Shown here one piece after another: positions 36,901-46,482 of a stretch of DNA of 64,000 nt. The notes beneath the pieces were generated by a model. It saw only the letters and a program-made list of their open reading frames with translations. It made no database searches and was not told where the DNA came from. The position numbers and the translations under genes were made by a program. Where the stretch lies: the NCBI RefSeq assembly GCF_010111755.1, contig NC_088958.1, forward strand, positions 186,001-250,000, in the 5' to 3' direction. The first letter of the stretch is position 1. Every line of letters starts with the position of its first letter. Source of the DNA: Nakaseomyces glabratus (lineage: Eukaryota; Ascomycota; Saccharomycetes; Saccharomycetales; Saccharomycetaceae).

Positions 36901-38154
36901 ACTATTCTGCGGAATAAATGCTACATTACAATCAAAGAATGTACTGAAATTGTACTTCTACTTCTAGAGAGTAACATGTTTGACAAATCTGAGATAGATC
37001 AAATGTGTAGCATATTTGGAATGTTCTTGTGCAATACTATTGAAAATCCATCGCAAGACGGTACTAAACAACTTGCTTTGGCTGCCACATTGCAAGTGCT
37101 ACTACAAATTGAGTCACAAGCAAATATACAGTGTATACTTCAATTGGTATTGTTAAGCAACTGGTATGAGTGTCACCTAATTGCAATGCAATATATAAAC
37201 AGTACCATGGATTTGTCATTGTATTCAGATGAGATGTATTCTTCTGTTTGTACAATTGCTAAAAATAATAATAATTTGCCAGAGGTAAGAAAACTGGCAT
37301 TGAAAACAGCGGTTTATTTGAACTTTGATAAGTCACTACAACTTATACTTAGTGTATTCGAAAACAACAGGGTTGAAAGTTTGAGAACTCAATCCATTGA
37401 ACAAATAGGTAATTATATTACTGCGGAAATTTTTGAAAAATGGTGGCCATTGCTCCAGGACATGTTTCTGGATAATCAAATTGAGGACATAAGACTGTCA
37501 GCTCTGAGATCTGTTATAAACGCTCCGCAGTTGCTAGACCACCCAAAAGTTGTGTTTAGAATGCTATTGACATTAAACGACGATGATGAGGATATTAGAT
37601 TAGAATGTGCACATTTCATTAATAGAGCCTTATTAGCTGAAAATGATATTCAATTTGATACCGCTCCTTATCACACAGCTATCAGCGTTATGCATCGTGG
37701 GAAAATTGATGCAAAGTCCACCCATCAGCTGGCAAAAATCGTAATGGATTCGATTATCAATGATATGAACAAATTTAATAATATGGAAAATACATCCACA
37801 ATAGGTGATCATTTATTTGATAAAGAAGAGGATAATATCTTCAGGAATAGGGTCCTTGAAAATATGATCATGGTTAAAATTATTGCTTGTAATGCGGACA
37901 ATGAATTAAGAGAGGCCATAAAAACATTCTTGATCTCCTACTGTCCAAGCATCATATCAATAATTGCAAATTCGCACACAAGTGGATCTTTATTCCATTG
38001 GGTTACTCACATCGATCACTTCACCAAAATTTACACTACAAGACTATTGCTTAGCGAATTTTGTCCTGAAGATGTATCTGCGTTTGATTCAGCTTTAATC
38101 AAACTTGGTATACCACATAATACTATATTCACCATGAAAAATATTATAGTATAA
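33904..38154 (+). CDS. TRM732: tRNA 2'-O-methylation partner Trm732 (THADA family)
   Basis: 1416 residues (S. cerevisiae 1420). Long alpha-helical, HEAT/ARM-like protein. The DUF2428 core is visible around residues 620-860 (SGLLEILMESCE, TVRHSGAFQAVLPAFKLC, ITRRSGGIPFIVSIILG), including the RRSGGIP signature. RNCSMMLFTAIQNRVFG follows near 830. Role in S. cerevisiae: with Trm7, required for Nm32 2'-O-methylation of tRNA anticodon loops; human THADA is the homolog. The PAC/RRPE promoter fits translation-machinery regulation. Matches YMR259C. Confidence 0.94.
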   Translation: MPNQELNSIKDFLLKTNPSKINQENKDDILETYINYFTIVKNELLYSASLTDEDRLFLTDTLSINILRSTQTIKNKKLDTSTFESRLHTEIFTEELNNQIFNYVVNFWAETGPVQMNALRDLFAKFMGLNKIIQDDASFQEMCHCWLKNISKIPNTLKVQYYLIEALSNDIDLFEIMEDKPDFFQTSLSLMNLDSLSTPISKCLVSMLLNIFKIHLQSDKSRLNEWVNLWKGSLLKYLGIKEYSKNITIYILEPLLKSMPKEAFSILVDSGFENNNQLLLSVIRLGQELNIIEDPFLRNEMIAMSTLEDLLKTNAQKLLTFQVLIYSKKSSKPIDPRIYHLVLQSMNSFFLEVDVGMRNYFWSSFKGLLLRVRDSTYALHRDANKLQKANKFPEEVQQKLSTVTLAREFLSKVYEIVIFHLLPGSSYQSHHLGLKFLRLFLELGIDKKATNLIIELQDDREFPFSLDIVDDKHLQDTLLSLLISKFPDIRESSRKLLELMNKPQNSKLELNESMKNDIEIQAAIYLDLYQHCELGASLHQYSYMICNDKGKYMDSFILKIKRMLSIHDYNKSEFIRQPIGGYFLGLSSLMKQYFLLHKNKNDNQYFETCFDLVCTNWSYMKEISSYNSSNDILPESYRNCGVKDSIITTQAFRAIKEASGLLEILMESCELDADNISSIGDILIDQLFTVRHSGAFQAVLPAFKLCTAMAKKKVPLLLNEWLDKSIDMVETKTQHITRRSGGIPFIVSIILGTSADKSMLDLAFKRLVNIAIEPITEFQDVIDHPQVNAFNCIKSLFTEAKLATIILSHVSKSLELCLMSFTSSIWAIRNCSMMLFTAIQNRVFGKSGKDYPARLFFNRFVDVDKLLLESLNKTTTAIHTHSILSDRHIEVLYLIVTLLSRLESTPGYTGLADFISLLKNNIDCKDWKVRDLIARTLAKYEFENLLSHEFLLEWDCSNQNNLHGKLLFTKYCLQQGINKNLEQFKLKDICVFLISKLDETILRNKCYITIKECTEIVLLLLESNMFDKSEIDQMCSIFGMFLCNTIENPSQDGTKQLALAATLQVLLQIESQANIQCILQLVLLSNWYECHLIAMQYINSTMDLSLYSDEMYSSVCTIAKNNNNLPEVRKLALKTAVYLNFDKSLQLILSVFENNRVESLRTQSIEQIGNYITAEIFEKWWPLLQDMFLDNQIEDIRLSALRSVINAPQLLDHPKVVFRMLLTLNDDDEDIRLECAHFINRALLAENDIQFDTAPYHTAISVMHRGKIDAKSTHQLAKIVMDSIINDMNKFNNMENTSTIGDHLFDKEEDNIFRNRVLENMIMVKIIACNADNELREAIKTFLISYCPSIISIIANSHTSGSLFHWVTHIDHFTKIYTTRLLLSEFCPEDVSAFDSALIKLGIPHNTIFTMKNIIV

Positions 38155-38510
38155 TAAAATGGCTAGTCGATCAATTCGTAGCTCATGGAAATATAAACTA
38201 GCTCAATAAGTAATGATAAAAGCTAAATCGAATTGATATGACATCCGGTTGCAATACTATATTTGAAGCAAGTGAAAAAATCCATCCGGGTAATTTAACT
38301 TCTCAACAAAAATTGAAAATTTCCAAGCCAGAGAGACCCTAAAAAATGCGATGAGATAGCATATCTATTATCACTTAGGGCAATAACTTAATTGATATAT
38401 TAATGTTTATTTATTGATCCATAATGATAAGGATTGACTATTTGTGATTAAATTATTTGTGAATTACTGTATTATATTGTGGAGTTTATTTATTTGCATT
38501 CTATGGGATT
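38155..38510 (+). promoter_or_regulatory. ROY1 promoter: Reb1 site, RRPE and PAC
   Basis: CCGGGTAA (Reb1 site) lies at 38286-38293, TGAAAATTTCC at about 38314-38324 and PAC GCGATGAGA at 38348-38356, about 155 bp before the ATG. The same arrangement as in ribosome-biogenesis promoters. Confidence 0.7.
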
Positions 38511-40166
38511 ATGATGAATAGCTCGATGGATAATGACTACCAAGCAAACTTGAACAGCGTTCTTCCATTAGTGTGTGAATATTTGAACCAGAATGATGTC
38601 TTCAATCTCACCCTTTGCTGTACTACTTTCAATAAGTCTTTGCAACGGCATCTATTTAAGTCTATTATCATACAAACCGAGCCAGTTTTAAGGGATGTAA
38701 GGAGCCATCTGGATTGGAATACCACATATATCACTGGTTGTCGAAATATAATCAAATCAAATGATCAGAATGATATTTATGTCTACGATAGAGTGGAGGA
38801 GTTGATCCGATCAGGAAAATTACATCTAATTGAAAAATTAGTTATAGAAAAGGATATTTTTTTTGATAAGGATAACGGCAATGCATTGTTGATAAAGTTG
38901 ATTGAGCGAATTATAGAGATTGACCTGATAAAAGTCTTGGAGATCAAAGATTATGATCTATTCTCTAATTTTTATGACTCTTATCTGAAGTTGACCCATC
39001 TAACTAAAATCGAAGTCATTGAATTAGATGATCTGGAAAACACGAAATCATTATTTACCTTAAGAGAAATTGTACTTACTTTAATTAATGACAATGAGCG
39101 TCAGATCATTAATCTGAGTGAGAACACTAAGAAAATTCTGAGAAGTAATATAAAATCGGTTCATATAAATGATGTTGATTACGCATCCGGAGAAATTATT
39201 AATCTTCTGAAAAGAAATCATATCAGTTTTCCAAAAGCACAAAATATTTCATTCAAGCACGTCCATAGACTGGAATGTGGTCCAATAACTGATATTAATC
39301 TAGGGAATATATTTGATCTAAAAAAAATCAAGGCTTTAGAAGCGGTAATCAACTGTGAAGAATATGGCCATTGTTCTTGTTTAGATGAGTTTTTAACTAA
39401 AATTCGAGATGATCTCATCGTAATTAACAAACTGGCATTATCACAAAAGCATTTCATAACCGTACCTAACCACAAAGAGCAAGAAGATTGGGATATTATA
39501 ATATGTAGGTTTCTCGTAAACATACCTGATGTCGATAGTAATCTATCGACTTTAATAATAAAGCATGATCCACCTTTTGAAGGCTTTGCTGAAGATAGTG
39601 TTGATGGTAACTATATCAGGAGGAAAAACCTCTTTATGAGTGTTTTTCCGGTACTTAAAGCTCTAAGATCACTTTGGGCACCAGTGGTTCTCCAAACTAT
39701 AAGTGCGTATGAAGTCCCAATGGCTGACATACTTTGGAATGGTTGTGAGTGTGAGTACTGTAAAAAATGGTTGCCAGTATTTGACCAGTATTTGATGAAT
39801 CACCAATACTATTCAAAAGATGAGGGTGACTATAAAGACATCATACCAACCCCATTTGCTGCATTCACGGGATATTCCCTTGCAAAGCGGGTAATAGACG
39901 ATGTAAATTCTCTATTGGAATTAACTACCAGAGCACCTCATATGTTCAACTGGGATTTCCATACTTACGATGCCATTCGTCACTTTGAGACATATGAGTG
40001 TCATTTTGACGAGAGGGTCTTCCCAATGCTTGGTACAGCAATCTCACATTTCTTTTATAACTACATGGACTTTCTTGTGAAGCATTTGCCAAATTTGGCA
40101 TTCACTCAGTTTTCTGGTATTTACTTTACTGTAAAGGATCAGAAATACGATTGTATATATGACTAA
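38511..40166 (+). CDS. ROY1: F-box-like Skp1-binding GTPase regulator Roy1
   Basis: 551 residues (S. cerevisiae 548). The N-terminal F-box-like segment (LPLVCEYLNQNDVFNLTLCCTTFNKSLQRHLFKSIII, about residues 17-53) is followed by a poorly conserved region. A characteristic C-terminal part has a Cys cluster (CECEYC) and ITPFAAFTGY-like segment. In S. cerevisiae Roy1 binds Skp1 and the Rab5-like Ypt52, inhibiting it. Two adjacent ATGs open the frame. A short upstream ATG at 38503 ends within the start codons. Matches YMR258C. Confidence 0.9.
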   Translation: MMNSSMDNDYQANLNSVLPLVCEYLNQNDVFNLTLCCTTFNKSLQRHLFKSIIIQTEPVLRDVRSHLDWNTTYITGCRNIIKSNDQNDIYVYDRVEELIRSGKLHLIEKLVIEKDIFFDKDNGNALLIKLIERIIEIDLIKVLEIKDYDLFSNFYDSYLKLTHLTKIEVIELDDLENTKSLFTLREIVLTLINDNERQIINLSENTKKILRSNIKSVHINDVDYASGEIINLLKRNHISFPKAQNISFKHVHRLECGPITDINLGNIFDLKKIKALEAVINCEEYGHCSCLDEFLTKIRDDLIVINKLALSQKHFITVPNHKEQEDWDIIICRFLVNIPDVDSNLSTLIIKHDPPFEGFAEDSVDGNYIRRKNLFMSVFPVLKALRSLWAPVVLQTISAYEVPMADILWNGCECEYCKKWLPVFDQYLMNHQYYSKDEGDYKDIIPTPFAAFTGYSLAKRVIDDVNSLLELTTRAPHMFNWDFHTYDAIRHFETYECHFDERVFPMLGTAISHFFYNYMDFLVKHLPNLAFTQFSGIYFTVKDQKYDCIYD

Positions 40167-41048
40167 TGAACTCACCTCTACATGAACTCTTCGGGACTCA
40201 TTGAATATCTTAATAACTTTTGCATTAACATATATGTATATATGACATTTAATATCAGTTATTATGAAAATAACTATATAAAAAGATGTCTAAATTAACT
40301 ATTGTGTGGAAATAGACTTGTAATTACTTTTCGGCTATATAATAATAGTTACTTACAAGACTGGGTCGTCAGCAAGTTTACCCGCACAATTCCCCCATTT
40401 CGTTTTGAGTTTTGAAAGTTAAAGGAATCAGCAAGGTGGAGCTTCATCTAGCTTACCATGTCCAGCAAATCTTCAATACTCAATAAGTCAACTACGCTGA
40501 TAAGTTGGTGGTTAGTGAACAAGTTGCTTATACAGTTGGTCTGAATTCTACTTATTTATTTTTCTCCCTGAACACCAGTTGTTAAATTATAGAGACCGTA
40601 ACAATTGAAATAGTCCGCGCGAACTAGTACGGTTAAGAGATATCAGAACGGTAGAGCAAATTAATAAGCCTGTATATATAATACTCTAACCGTTATTGAT
40701 CTGTTGTTTGGATTTGTAACCATTGTTGGAAAAATTAATAGTGTACAAACTGTGGTTTAATCATAGCATTAATAAGATCAAAAAAATACCATCTTCTAAT
40801 AATTCCGATTGGCTATTATATTCACCGTCATTTTCACTGATTGATCAATTAAATTTTCTGCAAATTATTTCGTTCTATTATCTCCTGTAAATATAGGCAC
40901 TTCAATTCCCGATAATAGAGGTAATACGATATTCAAATATAACAAAACTCTAAACGTAAACTGGGAGTAATCACCATTTTAGCATATTTGCCTCTAGATG
41001 AAGTTTTCCACAATTATTGCTTTTAACAATTAATAAGAACAAAGCCCA
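40167..41048 (+). promoter_or_regulatory. PET111 upstream region: Reb1 site and uORF-bearing leader
   Basis: 882 bp. The Reb1 word TTACCCG lies at 40378-40384. uORF1 is at 40458-40544 (28 codons) and uORF2 at 40998-41033 (11 codons, ending 15 bp before the main ATG). Between them 453 bp contain no ATG on the + strand, where about 8 would be expected. This indicates a transcribed leader of about 0.5-0.6 kb. S. cerevisiae PET111 also has a long leader with short uORFs. Confidence 0.6.
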
Positions 41049-43457
41049 ATGATGCGAAAATGGATAATTCAAGGAAACTTGATCAAACATTTCTCAAGGG
41101 AATGCGCAGAAGATCCGCTTGTAAATAGCATTAAACTAATAATATTGAGGCATGATTATAGTACAAATAAGGTTGGTATTTCTGTGAAGGAACAAGTACC
41201 GAGAGAACAGAATGATGAGAACAATAAGAGAGCCCAATTCTATGATGAAAGTTTTAGATTTCTAACTGGTACTCCTATGCATATAACCAATCGACGACTG
41301 ACATCTGATCTTGAAAATATTTCATTTATTTGCAAGAGCAGTCCCTCTTTTATATCAGAAGAAGAATACACACGAATATACAGGATAATTCAAGATCCTG
41401 GCAGTTCTGAATATCTGGTGAGTTCTTCCATCCTATCCATCTCAAATCACAAACATAAGCTAATACCATTACCAAAGCTGTTATCGATGATACATATATT
41501 AAGTGAAAATGGATACTTGAATGAAATTCATATGTTATTTGGTAATTGTAAGGCACACCTTTCCATACTAAAGTCAGACCAACCTGAAGATTTGTATAGG
41601 CAATTTTTGGAATTAATGTTGGACGTTGAATATAAGCTTTTAAATTTTCATTCAATTGAGAAAATATTCTCAGAATACATCAAAATGCCGAACATCAAAG
41701 CAAAATATATGACATACGGATTGAGGGCATTTATTGAAAACAATGACTTTCAGCTTGCTAAAGCATTTTTTTTTCAAGCACTAACCCATTCAGATAATTT
41801 TCCTATGACACCAAAAGAACTGCATTCTTTTTTAAGCGGAATATCCGATCATAATGATTTGACAAACACATTACTGATATTTTACTCATGGATATCTGCT
41901 AAATGTAAGCAATTGGACGACAATCCTAATTTTCCATTACCAGAAACAATGCAATTAATACATAGAATGATACTACTTTTCCAAGATCGAGTCCAATTGA
42001 CGCAATTTTGTTCCAACGTTGTGGTGAAACAATCAGGCTACCTGGATAGTGTTGACTATAAGTTAACAGTATATTTCGATAAAGTGCGGAAAGTTCTAGC
42101 AGATACTGGCCCACCAAATAAGGACAGACCAGAAATATTCAAAGGAATTCAACAATATATTGATCTTCTGGACGGCATGACCGATAAAAGAGAACTCTTC
42201 TTCAAGAGACTTCTTTGCATCTGTACTGACTCGCATGATTTGGATAAATTTATGGAAATTGTTGCCCTAATAGAGGCTGACAAAGAAGTAGATATGGAAA
42301 TATTTGTAAAAGATATGGTCGGTAAAATTATTGCTAGGAAGCGTCGGTTTGGTACTGCATTAAAATATTATGAAGATCTTGTGCTTAATGGAATAGAAGG
42401 TAAAAAATTTCCCATCAAACATGAGTATTTAAGTTCACTTTGGATTGCAATTGTATCTGATTACCCAACTTTAGCGGAGCCCATTAAGCAGGAACTGTTT
42501 CTTACATTAAATACGGACAAATATAAGAGAGCGTATCCATGGCTAAAATATTTTTTACAAGAAGTATCTCAGCTGAAAGAATGGAAACTTCTTGGCGGTG
42601 TAAGTTGGAATGTTCTACATCTTCGGATATCAGAATACGATAAACTCAAAGAGCTAGATAAGTTCATAAAAAGCGCTGACTGTCTAGAGATTGAACACAT
42701 AATTCAACAGACACTGCGTGACGGTTTGGTGCCAAACTTCCATTTCAACTATTCACTTATCAAACTACTTTTGAAAGGGTCGTTAGTCAGCTCTGCTAAG
42801 ACAATTGATGACACGATGCGTAAGAATTACTACTCGATACCTGAAAAGTTGAATATCTTGTGGCTCAGAAATGATATTGATACCATGAAGAAGAACATGA
42901 ATAGTTTAACAAACCGAGAGTACAAGAGAATGATTTCTTCAATGTTGGATGATTTCGTCAATTCAAGGGTTTTATCGCTGGGTTTCAAAGACTATATCCA
43001 GCTTACGCATCTTGCAATGGATTACGGATTGTATGGCATGGCTTTCAAGTTACTAAAGTCTGGTAAGATGATATTCCAAGAGAAAAACGGAACAAACTGG
43101 AAGTTATACTATTTGGCATCATTAAAACTCCACACACAGACGTTACAGCTAGATCAATTTATGGCAGTTTTACAAAGCTGGATTAAAAACAAGGATGCAT
43201 ATGTCATTACACCAGGTTGTCTAAGAAGATTGAAGTCCTACAGCAGATTTTTTAAGAAAAATTCTGGTAATATGGATAATTTTGATGCGGATAAGCTCAA
43301 GGAGCTTGAACAAAATATACAAGTGCTCAAGACTAAATATCTGGAAAACAAGTACAAAGGCTTAAACGACATGCATCGAATGTGCCAATTCATTAAGACT
43401 GCATTAGATAGAGATGCCAAAACAATAACGACTCAGAATGCAAATGGTTCAACGTAA
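41049..43457 (+). CDS. PET111: Mitochondrial COX2 mRNA translational activator Pet111
   Basis: 802 residues (S. cerevisiae 800). The N-terminus is basic with few acidic residues (RKWIIQGNLIKHFSR), a probable mitochondrial presequence. The rest is helical and PPR-like, with paired helices such as LPKLLSMIHILSENGYLNEI. In S. cerevisiae Pet111 is a membrane-bound factor that activates COX2 mRNA translation through its 5' UTR. Rapid sequence divergence is typical of the family; assignment relies on length, presequence and collinear position (YMR257C, just before COX7). Confidence 0.88.
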   Translation: MMRKWIIQGNLIKHFSRECAEDPLVNSIKLIILRHDYSTNKVGISVKEQVPREQNDENNKRAQFYDESFRFLTGTPMHITNRRLTSDLENISFICKSSPSFISEEEYTRIYRIIQDPGSSEYLVSSSILSISNHKHKLIPLPKLLSMIHILSENGYLNEIHMLFGNCKAHLSILKSDQPEDLYRQFLELMLDVEYKLLNFHSIEKIFSEYIKMPNIKAKYMTYGLRAFIENNDFQLAKAFFFQALTHSDNFPMTPKELHSFLSGISDHNDLTNTLLIFYSWISAKCKQLDDNPNFPLPETMQLIHRMILLFQDRVQLTQFCSNVVVKQSGYLDSVDYKLTVYFDKVRKVLADTGPPNKDRPEIFKGIQQYIDLLDGMTDKRELFFKRLLCICTDSHDLDKFMEIVALIEADKEVDMEIFVKDMVGKIIARKRRFGTALKYYEDLVLNGIEGKKFPIKHEYLSSLWIAIVSDYPTLAEPIKQELFLTLNTDKYKRAYPWLKYFLQEVSQLKEWKLLGGVSWNVLHLRISEYDKLKELDKFIKSADCLEIEHIIQQTLRDGLVPNFHFNYSLIKLLLKGSLVSSAKTIDDTMRKNYYSIPEKLNILWLRNDIDTMKKNMNSLTNREYKRMISSMLDDFVNSRVLSLGFKDYIQLTHLAMDYGLYGMAFKLLKSGKMIFQEKNGTNWKLYYLASLKLHTQTLQLDQFMAVLQSWIKNKDAYVITPGCLRRLKSYSRFFKKNSGNMDNFDADKLKELEQNIQVLKTKYLENKYKGLNDMHRMCQFIKTALDRDAKTITTQNANGST

Positions 43458-44259
43458 ATAAAATAATAAAATTCCATTGCATATAAAAAAAAAGAAAAAG
43501 AAAAGCAAGGCACCTTACTCTACTCATCAATTTAAATATTCTAATTAATTCGAACTTTAATAATGATAACTTCTCATCCCTACATCTCTATTGTAACTAG
43601 AAGATCTATGTGACTTAGAGCTTCTTACTGTTAGGCAGATTTAAAATTAATCACGTGAGAATATATGGTTTATAGTTTTGCTCTTTTTATCTAAATGACA
43701 TTGTCGTAATCATTACTCGTTCATTATGATAATTTCGTATTTTTGCTTCTTTACAAGAAAAATTGTTGTTCTCGAATGTGATTGGCCGAACATATTGTGT
43801 GTCTACGACTCTACGTGCTATTGTTTGCAAGTAGGATGAATGGTCACAGAGTGCAACAATGGCAGAAACTAGTTTCGCAAAGTATCACCGATATTATTCT
43901 TTTTGGGCAGCAAGTTTGGAAAACAACCAATCCCAATGCTTTTAGACTGGCTTTCTGTATGGCTAAGGGACTTAGAAAGGCTTCTGGTATTGTTTAGTCC
44001 CTTCCCCTTCCTGCCCCGACAGTTCCGTCTATCACAGCTTTTCGAGGTGAGGGTAAGCTCAATGAATGAGACTGCTTTTGGCCAACCAAAGCTTGCGGAT
44101 GAGCATTTTGACTTTCCTATCCTTTGTTTTTCCTTGCATGTTTTATATAATAGCACTGAATATATAAACTTGAAACGTATTTAACACTGTTTCGAATTTG
44201 AGTATTTGAAAATCATTTAACAGTAATCAGCAAACTAAAAACACAAATATTAGAAGAAA
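43458..44259 (+). promoter_or_regulatory. COX7 promoter with CCAAT boxes and TATA
   Basis: 802 bp. TATATAAA at 44161-44168 lies 92 bp before COX7. TGATTGG at 43779-43785 and ACCAATCC at 43927-43934 fit the Hap2/3/4/5 CCAAT core used by respiratory genes. TCACGTGA (Cbf1-type) lies at 43652-43659. Confidence 0.55.
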
Positions 44260-44445
44260 ATGGCCAACAGAATTATCGAACTACAGAAGCTTTTCCAAAG
44301 CTCTACAAAACCAATCTGGTGGAGACATCCTAGATCAGCATTCTATCTATATCCATACTATGGTCTACTAGCTGTTGCCGTTGTAGCACCTTTGCTATAT
44401 ATTCCAAACGCTGTGAGAGGTATTAAGGCCCCAAAGAACAACTGA
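44260..44445 (+). CDS. COX7: Cytochrome c oxidase subunit VII
   Basis: 61 residues (S. cerevisiae 60). The matrix N-terminus (MANRIIELQKLFQSSTKP) is followed by WWRHPRSAFYLYP, one transmembrane helix (about 30-48) and a short basic C-terminus (RGIKAPKNN). Small nuclear-encoded subunit of complex IV in the inner membrane, with no cleaved presequence in S. cerevisiae. Adjacent to PET111, which controls synthesis of the mitochondrially encoded Cox2, as in S. cerevisiae (YMR256C/YMR257C). Confidence 0.97.
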   Translation: MANRIIELQKLFQSSTKPIWWRHPRSAFYLYPYYGLLAVAVVAPLLYIPNAVRGIKAPKNN

Positions 44446-44997
44446 ATGAGGACATGTTTTCAATAGATACTTGAGAGATATTTTGGTTCCATTGCTTTAG
44501 AATCCCAAAATCTAAAAGTATCTTTTCTGATATGTCTTTTTGAAGAACACCATACAAATATTCAAACCGCTAAATTAATTAAAATTGAACATGATATCCC
44601 AATCCAATCATTAGAAGCAGAAAAAAAAATTTTATTAATATTCCTTATTTATCAATAGATTGTAACAGACGCAAAAGAAATAAAGTATTACACAAAGAAT
44701 TATAATGAGCATGTATCTTCATATCTAACTATGATATGGCATACTATGTCAGAAGGATTTCATGTGGGGTATTATTTGGATAAAAATACCATGTCATCGC
44801 GATACACTTCACAATGAATGCTTGAAATTTTCCCTTATTGTTTCAATTTATTCATTATTTTCTATAATTTTTTTTATTCAACGAATTCATAATTGTTTTT
44901 TCTACTTTACATTTATTTATGTATCTTCACATTACTGAAAGATAGCTATTTAGAATTGTAATAACATGAACACCATTTAGTAAGTATGGGGTTGCTT
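44446..44997. other. Convergent COX7/GFD1 3' spacer
   Basis: 552 bp, very AT-rich, with T runs around 44865-44920. No gene recognised. Confidence 0.5.
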
Positions 44998-45747
44998 TTA
45001 AGAAATTTGGGATGACTTGAGTTTATTTATTAGTTCATCTTCTTCTTTCTCATCATCCCAAGCAAATTGTTCGTCGCCTTCTAGAAAAGCAGCTAACAGC
45101 TCTTTTTGTTTCTCTTTATGTGTTCTTTCATTGAGAAGTTTCTTTTGTTCCTCTATTTTCTTCTTTAATAGTTCCATCTTAACCTTGTTTGCAGCTGGGT
45201 CCGTCTTCTTTCCATTTTCACCATTTGTTCGAGATTGCATATTCCTTGAACTCGGTCTTGTGCAACCAGGTGTAGTTTGTGCAGTATCTGGAGACTTTTG
45301 TCTTGAATAGTTTGATGATGCAGTCGAAGGTGGAGACGGCGTTGCACTTGTCTTAGAAGAAGATTTGTTGTCAACTAAGTATGATTGATCGATACGATCA
45401 AGTAGACTATTTCTGCTAGCCGATTTAGTGCCGCTAGATTTGGATTTTGGTTCTTTTGGTAAAGGACTCATATGCCTATCATCTCTAATTGCATGACCAG
45501 CTGCTTTCTTGTCTTCTGAGTTGACCAGGAAAGATTTGTCAATACGGTCTAAAAGACTCCTTCCGCTGTTAGGTCTGGACTCTTCTTTAGCTGATTCTCT
45601 TGGGGTAGTCTCTTGATCGTTAGTTGAGTTGCGAGTCCGTTGTCTACTATTGGGTCTACTCACACTCTTATTTTTTCTCATATCTCTTTTAACTTCGACA
45701 ACTTCATCTTCATCTGGGGCATCGGCCCATTTCGAGTCCAAAACCAT
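44998..45747 (-). CDS. GFD1: mRNA export factor Gfd1 with a duplicated LLDRID motif
   Basis: 249 residues (S. cerevisiae 188). The start MVLDSKWADAPDEDEVV matches the conserved Gfd1 opening. The middle is disordered, Ser/Lys/Arg-rich, with two copies of SLLDRID(K/Q)S(F/Y)LV(N/D) at residues 64-76 and 114-126. The C-terminus is a charged helix (about 190-225, KMELLKKKIEEQKKLLNE) followed by an acidic end (FAWDDEKEEDELINKL). In S. cerevisiae Gfd1 binds Gle1, Nab2 and Nup42 at the nuclear pore; the helix is the Nab2-binding part. A PAC word lies 127 bp upstream. Matches YMR255W. Confidence 0.88.
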   Translation of the reverse strand: MVLDSKWADAPDEDEVVEVKRDMRKNKSVSRPNSRQRTRNSTNDQETTPRESAKEESRPNSGRSLLDRIDKSFLVNSEDKKAAGHAIRDDRHMSPLPKEPKSKSSGTKSASRNSLLDRIDQSYLVDNKSSSKTSATPSPPSTASSNYSRQKSPDTAQTTPGCTRPSSRNMQSRTNGENGKKTDPAANKVKMELLKKKIEEQKKLLNERTHKEKQKELLAAFLEGDEQFAWDDEKEEDELINKLKSSQIS

Positions 45748-46482
45748 GATCTAATAATGGTGTACTACTCCCTTCTCACACGCCACTCAGACACAGTGAC
45801 AGCTATGAACCTCTTCTTCTTTAAATGGCTTCCTACAAAGAAGTTCACTTAGGTTAAAATACGACAGATATTTGCGATGAGCTTGATGAAATGTGGTTTA
45901 CCAGTTGATTTCATTATTTTTTTTTTCAGCCCATTGTTGAACTAGCGTTTCTACGGTTTACTCTGAGAACAATAAATTACAAACCCATCGCAGGTATATA
46001 AGAAACTAGCAAGTTAATAGCTCTCTGAGTTATTATTTGTATATTTTTGCTATTTAGTAGTTATCTACTTTATTAATGTTAGTAGCTATGTATCTGATTT
46101 GATATAGGAGTAGAATGCCACACATTGCATCATTTTTAAGATCACTCTGCACCGAGTTGCTGGCCGACCCTCCACAGATCACAATTTCAGTGCAGAAAGT
46201 GTAACCTCCATTTAAGCAACTCTAAAAGTGGGATTCTCGGAGGACTGCCTAACGTTAGTCCTTGAAATAGAGTCATTTTGTTCGGAATTGCTTCACACTG
46301 AGGGGTTTTTTTTTAATGCATTTCTGAGCTAGAGATGAGCTCTTTCATTATGCTGAGCGTAGTCATTAGTCCTATTAATTTTTAAAAGTTTGCTATTCTT
46401 GAGTAAATGGGCTCTTGTAAACTATTTATATGAGTGATTTGGATGAATCTCGCTAACGTATACGGTTGAATGGTAAATCGTT
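45748..46482. promoter_or_regulatory. Divergent GFD1 / YMR253C-like promoter region with PAC
   Basis: 735 bp. PAC GCGATGAGCT lies at 45874-45883. Several ATGs lie just upstream of the YMR253C-like start: 46430, 46443 and 46470, each opening a very short frame. The frame from 46470 (6 codons) overlaps the main ATG. Confidence 0.55.

Noticed and set aside
43652..43659. TCACGTGA as centromere CDEI
   Set aside because: No CDEIII (CCGAA core) follows within 80-200 bp of AT-rich DNA; more likely an ordinary Cbf1-type site.
43782..44184. ORFs upstream of COX7 on both strands
   Set aside because: Overlap each other and the CCAAT/TATA promoter; no homology recognised.
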